Positions 13,845-17,142 of a stretch of 17,142 nucleotides of DNA are shown one piece after another. This DNA is from Paracoccaceae bacterium (GTDB taxonomy: Bacteria; Pseudomonadota; Alphaproteobacteria; Rhodobacterales; Rhodobacteraceae). The notes below the pieces were generated by a model that was not told where the DNA came from, searched no databases, and worked only from the letters and a program-made list of their open reading frames with translations. Each line of letters starts with the position of its first letter. Within the stretch, counting starts at the first letter, position 1. The stretch is taken from NCBI GenBank assembly GCA_015487255.1, contig WFQA01000261.1, positions 1 through 17,142 on the forward strand. The letters run 5' to 3'. The position numbers and the translations under genes were made by a program.

Positions 13845-14825
13845 CTACCGAAACATGCCAGCCAAAGCCGATTTGACAATCGCACTCGCTTTGGGCCGCT
13901 TCAGTGCGGCAAACGGCATCGGGCGGCACACTTCCATGGCTGCCACGCCGACCCGCGCGGTCAGAGTGCCGTTGATGATCCCCTCGCCAAAACGCCGCGA
14001 TACCCTGGCCACCGCCCCTCCCCCGATCATCGAGCCGATCATATCATCCCCGATGGCAATCGCCCCGGTGGCCAGCAGATGCGCCGCCACGCCTTTGAGC
14101 AGGCGCCACGAGCCAAGCACCCCGGCCCGCCCGCCATAAATCTCGGCGATGCGCCGGATCATCATCACATTGCTGGCCAGCGCCACCAGCACATCCACCA
14201 GCGCCAGCGGCACCAGTGCCGTGGTTGCCGCCACCCGCCTTGCTGCCTGCTCGATCTCGCGCTGCACGGCTTTATCAAGCGGTGCCATCAGCTTTTGCTC
14301 AGCCAGATCGATCAGCGCATCCGCGTCCAGAATATCCCCCTGCTGCTCCCTGACCGCCTGCCTGGCCCAGCGCAATTCCGCCCGGCCCCGGTAAAGCGCA
14401 TCAAATCTTGCCAACACCCCCAACGCCCGATCCAGGTTTTGCCCGGCGTAAGCCTGCATGGTTGCCGCGCGCAGCGCATCAAGCTGGCGCAAGCGCGCAA
14501 AGCCAACCGCCTCGCGCAGCGCCACGATCAGCAGCACCAGCACCACAATGCCCAGCAAGCCAAGTGCCACCTGCCCCAGCCAGATATTGCGCGCCAAAAG
14601 CCCGGTGGCAAAATCCCACGCCCAGAGCGAGAGCATCAGGCCAAGCAGCGCAAATACCGCCCCCAAAAACAACCGCCCCAGCCAGCGGCGTGGCCTGGCC
14701 GCAATACGTGTGGCGCGCTGCATGGCGGCGCTTTGCGGCTCAGGCACTGGCGGGGCCGTTTGCGGGGTTGGCGCGGGCTGTAGATCCTTGGCGTCGAGCA
14801 TCACCGGTTTACGCGGTTTAGCCAT
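13845..14825 (-). CDS. YcjF-like DUF697 membrane protein
   Basis: The 326-residue product matches the YcjF/TIGR01620 type of inner-membrane protein, usually encoded after ycjX. A proline-rich cytoplasmic N-terminus is followed by two strong membrane spans at about 48-70 and 82-105. Then come a charged helical region (110-195) and a DUF697 part with hydrophobic helices at about 200-220 and 245-275, and a GGG-rich segment (IGSMIGGG, 263-270). The frame is open up to 15095, but ATG 14825 has a strong GAGGAG ribosome site inside the end of the acetyltransferase gene; the two genes overlap by 8 nt. The biochemical role of YcjF is not established; in other bacteria ycjX-ycjF is linked to envelope or phage-shock stress genes. 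Confidence 0.85.
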   Translation of the reverse strand: MAKPRKPVMLDAKDLQPAPTPQTAPPVPEPQSAAMQRATRIAARPRRWLGRLFLGAVFALLGLMLSLWAWDFATGLLARNIWLGQVALGLLGIVVLVLLIVALREAVGFARLRQLDALRAATMQAYAGQNLDRALGVLARFDALYRGRAELRWARQAVREQQGDILDADALIDLAEQKLMAPLDKAVQREIEQAARRVAATTALVPLALVDVLVALASNVMMIRRIAEIYGGRAGVLGSWRLLKGVAAHLLATGAIAIGDDMIGSMIGGGAVARVSRRFGEGIINGTLTARVGVAAMEVCRPMPFAALKRPKASAIVKSALAGMFR

Positions 14826-15261
14826 TCGCTTCTCCTCCCCATTCCAGCCGCACATCGGGCAGGCCTTCCTCGTTATCCGCCCCGTCACCCCGCGCGGTTT
14901 CCACAAAGCCCTCGCGTTGGTAAAACCGGATCGCCGCTCTGTTTTCGGCCAGAACCCAAAGCGCCAATCCTCCCGGATTGGCCGCTTTGGCGCGGCCCAG
15001 CAGCGCCTTGCCAAGCCCCTGGCTTTGCGCTTGCGGGGCAAGGTAAAGGCAATCCAGATACCCCGATGTAAAGGCAATAAATCCAAGGGTTTCACCCTCT
15101 TTTTCAGCTATATAAACCGTATCGCAGGCAATGCGGCTTTGCATCGATTGCGCCGAGGCACTTCCCGGTGCGCGGTTGGGAAACCACGGGTTTGCCGCGA
15201 TCCAGCCGCGCAAAACCGCCGCACAGGCGGCGGCGTCTTTTGGCTTGGCCGCGCGAATCAC
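14818..15261 (-). CDS. GNAT-family N-acetyltransferase
   Basis: A 147-residue cytoplasmic acetyl-CoA-dependent transferase. Motif A is visible as CLYLAPQAQSQGLGKALL (71-88) with the QxxGLG acetyl-CoA loop, and motif B as NRAAIRFYQREGF (107-119). The N-terminus (IRAAKPKDA) is the usual GNAT start. The start codon is GTG at 15261, overlapping the ycjX stop (GTGA), with GGAG 7 nt upstream; its end overlaps ycjF by 8 nt. Position and overlaps show it is translated as part of the ycjX-ycjF operon, an unusual place for an acetyltransferase. The substrate cannot be read from the sequence; a small molecule or a protein N-terminus are both possible. Confidence 0.9.
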   Translation of the reverse strand: MIRAAKPKDAAACAAVLRGWIAANPWFPNRAPGSASAQSMQSRIACDTVYIAEKEGETLGFIAFTSGYLDCLYLAPQAQSQGLGKALLGRAKAANPGGLALWVLAENRAAIRFYQREGFVETARGDGADNEEGLPDVRLEWGGEANG

Positions 15262-16670
15262 AGCCGGTCTCCGAGCAAAAACGCAGCCGCTTGGTCCATG
15301 CGGATATGGGCCAGCCCGTGCGGGGCTTTTTCGCCCGGTTTTGGCGGGGCAAATTCGGGCAGGTCATAGCTGATCCCCTCCGGCCAATCCGCCGCGCCCT
15401 GCCGGGCCGGCGCAAGCAGGCGCTCGGGGTTTTCGGGCAGGTCTCCGGGGTGCAGCGCCACTTCCCTGCCATCTTGCAATGTGCCGCGCACCAGCTCCAG
15501 CGTCGCCCCTTCGTGTTTTACATTTTGCTCCACCGTGGCGCGCAGCGCTGCCAGACTCAGCGCATGGGTGTCGGCCCCTTTCCAACTGGCGGCGTCTTTG
15601 GCCTCGCGCAGCAGCGCTTGTAAAAAGCCGGTCAGATGCGGGTGTTGGCTGTGGTGGATATGGTCCGCCTTGCTGGCGGCAAACAGGATTTTCTCAACCT
15701 TTTTTCCGGTCAGGCGGGAGAGAATATGGTTTTTGCCGGGGCGAAAGCTGGTGAGGATGGCGCTTAAGGCCTGCCGCAAATCCTCCACCGCAGGAGGGCC
15801 GTTATCGATGGCCCCCAGCGCATCGACCAGCACGATCTGGCGGTCTATGCGGGCAAAATGATTACGGTAAAACGGCTTTATCACCTGCTTTTTATAAGCA
15901 TTGAAACGATGCTCGAAAGCGCGGTAAAGCCCATCACGGCGCGGCTTTTCAGGGCGCGGCAAAGGGGCGAATGTCAGCACCGGCGAGCCTTTCAGATCTC
16001 CGGGCAGCAAAAACCGCCCCGGCGCACAGTTGGAAAACCCCGCGCCGCGCGCCGCGTGCAGATAATCGGTATAGGCTTCGGCCAGCATCAGCGCCTGCGG
16101 CTCGTCGAGCTTTGCTCCCGCATCCACACCCTTCGCCTTCTCCAGCCAATCATGCGACAGCGTATGCCTTGCTTGCGCTTTTTCCAGCTCCTGCGCGGAC
16201 CACGCGGCATAGCTGAGCCTGAGCAGGGGCAGGTCAAGCAGCCACTCGCCGGGGTAATCTATGATATCGATGTGCAGGGTGCGCCGGCCACGCAGCCCGC
16301 CCAACACCCCGCCGCGCTTTGAGCGCAAGGAAAGCCGCAACTGGCTGATCGAACTGGTGCTCTCGGGCCAGAAAGGCGCAGGGGCCTGCAGCGCTTGCAG
16401 ATGCGCCTCATAGGCAAAGCGGGGGATGGTCTCATCGGGCTGGGGTTGCAAAAAGGCGTTAACGATCTGCCCTCCGGCGCGGGGGCCAAGGGCGGGCAAG
16501 CGGGTGCGGTCCAGCAGGTTGGCGATCAGCGAGGTGATAAACACGGTTTTACCCGCGCGGGAAAGCCCGGTCACCCCGACCCTGAGCACCGGCTCAAACA
16601 GCTCTTTGGCTCCGGTTCCGGTATCGTCGATCACCCGGGTGATCTGGTCGGCTATATCGGTAAGCCCCAC
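15258..16670 (-). CDS. YcjX-like P-loop NTPase (DUF463)
   Basis: The 470-residue product belongs to the YcjX/DUF463 family of P-loop NTPases. It has a Walker A motif GLSRAGKT (35-42) near the N-terminus, a DYPGEW switch-like motif (138-143) with the DxxG arrangement of GTPases, and conserved later segments such as GRFLLPGDLKGSPVLTFAPLP and QIVLVDALGAIDNGP. Its length is normal for the family. The start is GTG at 16670 with AGGGGAA upstream. It leads an overlapping operon with the GNAT and YcjF genes and is divergent from truA across 73 bp. YcjX is thought to work with YcjF at the membrane in stress responses; its exact function is unknown. Confidence 0.9.
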   Translation of the reverse strand: MGLTDIADQITRVIDDTGTGAKELFEPVLRVGVTGLSRAGKTVFITSLIANLLDRTRLPALGPRAGGQIVNAFLQPQPDETIPRFAYEAHLQALQAPAPFWPESTSSISQLRLSLRSKRGGVLGGLRGRRTLHIDIIDYPGEWLLDLPLLRLSYAAWSAQELEKAQARHTLSHDWLEKAKGVDAGAKLDEPQALMLAEAYTDYLHAARGAGFSNCAPGRFLLPGDLKGSPVLTFAPLPRPEKPRRDGLYRAFEHRFNAYKKQVIKPFYRNHFARIDRQIVLVDALGAIDNGPPAVEDLRQALSAILTSFRPGKNHILSRLTGKKVEKILFAASKADHIHHSQHPHLTGFLQALLREAKDAASWKGADTHALSLAALRATVEQNVKHEGATLELVRGTLQDGREVALHPGDLPENPERLLAPARQGAADWPEGISYDLPEFAPPKPGEKAPHGLAHIRMDQAAAFLLGDRL

Positions 16671-16743
16671 GCGTTTCCCCTTGCTGGATTTCTTTGCCTT
16701 TATAATATAGTCGCTGGGATGCCGATTTTACAGAGGGTTTAAA
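16671..16743. promoter_or_regulatory. Divergent promoter region between ycjX and truA
   Basis: The gap holds an A+T-rich block, TATAATATAG (16701-16710), which reads as a consensus -10 on the plus strand and as TATATTATA on the minus strand, so it could serve both genes. On the plus strand TTGCTG lies at 16681-16686, giving 14 bp to TATAAT or 17 bp to AATATA. No clear -35 was found for ycjX. The truA ribosome site AGAGGG lies at the right end. Confidence 0.35.
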
Positions 16744-17142
16744 TTGCCACGTTACGCACTGAAAATAGAATATGATGGCGGGCCTTATTGCGGCTGGCAA
16801 AAGCAGACCGATCTGCGCACGGTGCAAGGGGCGCTGGAGACGGCCTTACGCCAGCTTGAGCCGCAATGCTCCGGCGTGCAGGGCGCGGGGCGCACCGATA
16901 CCGGCGTGCATGCCTGCGGGCAGGTGGCGCATGTGGATATGGCCAAGCAGTGGGAGGCGTTCCGGCTGATGGAGGCGCTGAATTACCACCTGCGCAAACA
17001 GCGGATAGCGGTGCTTGCCTGTGCGGTGGTACCGGCTGATTTCCACGCACGATTCGCAGCGCTTGAGCGGCGCTACACATTTCGCCTGCTCACCCGCCGT
17101 GCCCCGCTGACCTTTGCAGGCGGCACCATGTGGCAGATCAAA
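16744..17142 (+). CDS. truA: tRNA pseudouridine synthase TruA, N-terminal part (TTG start, runs off the right edge)
   Basis: TruA makes pseudouridine at positions 38-40 of the tRNA anticodon stem-loop. The first 133 codons are present. They show RYALKIEYDGGPYCGWQKQ, the family's usual start, then the catalytic Asp52 in GRTDTGVHA and later DFHARFAALERRYTFRL, all hallmarks of TruA. No ATG or GTG lies in frame before the conserved sequence. The start is TTG at 16744, giving M-P-R-Y-A, with AGAGGG 6 nt upstream. It is divergent from the ycjX operon. The remainder of the gene is outside the window. Confidence 0.95.
   Translation, partial: MPRYALKIEYDGGPYCGWQKQTDLRTVQGALETALRQLEPQCSGVQGAGRTDTGVHACGQVAHVDMAKQWEAFRLMEALNYHLRKQRIAVLACAVVPADFHARFAALERRYTFRLLTRRAPLTFAGGTMWQIK

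Noticed and set aside
13755..14783. Long open frame on the plus strand opposite the YcjF-like gene
   Set aside because: It begins inside the hairpin array and its His/Pro/Arg/Gln-rich product has no domain; it mirrors the real minus-strand gene.
14826..15095. 90-codon N-terminal extension of the YcjF-like protein
   Set aside because: It lies entirely inside the acetyltransferase gene in another frame; ATG 14825 has a strong ribosome site.

Overview
The window looks like a chromosomal stretch of an alphaproteobacterium, most likely of the Rhodobacteraceae (Roseobacter group). The basis is the GC-rich codon use, the ArgC/MurI/CcmE, AroK/AroB and XerD/TlyC gene content and order, and several hypothetical proteins that look like families I recall from that group. 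No database search was possible, so the taxonomy is inference. I see no tRNA, rRNA, CRISPR array, transposase or phage gene. The content is mostly conserved housekeeping, with one accessory-looking pocket (about 4.5-7.6 kb) and one highly structured intergenic region (about 13.54-13.79 kb).

Layout: 1-2017 (minus strand) is a tight murI-argC-ccmE run: peptidoglycan D-glutamate supply, arginine synthesis and cytochrome c haem delivery; ccmE runs off the left edge. At 2136-4488 (minus strand) are three separately punctuated genes: a small lipoprotein, a 1-Cys peroxiredoxin and a DUF3445 (HODM alpha-like) protein. Two good intrinsic terminators and one weaker one separate them. At 4577-7541 (plus strand) are an alpha/beta-hydrolase-OsmC fusion, a Cys-rich radical SAM protein and a phytanoyl-CoA dioxygenase-like protein. 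The dioxygenase gene is bracketed by two exact, inverted copies of a 28-bp palindromic repeat.

At 7605-9283 (minus strand) is the shikimate pair aroK-aroB with a 4-nt overlap. Diverging from it, 9437-12029 (plus strand) holds a 45-codon single-membrane-span gene, a 515-residue exported protein of unknown function and xerD, all abutting or overlapping and preceded by a good promoter candidate. A TlyC/CorC-like CBS membrane protein follows (12214-13530). The space after it (13531-13844) has no gene. It holds a nested long palindrome and then a run of small hairpins whose loops are built on GCGNAGC.

At 13845-16670 (minus strand) is a ycjX-GNAT-ycjF operon with overlapping genes. Diverging from it, truA starts at a TTG codon and runs off the right edge.

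Most interesting items: the repeat-bracketed dioxygenase beside the radical SAM gene, the hairpin-rich intergenic region, the small gene plus exported protein coupled to xerD, and the acetyltransferase between ycjX and ycjF. Nothing seen proves a new system; the best candidate for an undescribed pathway is the hydrolase-OsmC / radical SAM / dioxygenase trio.
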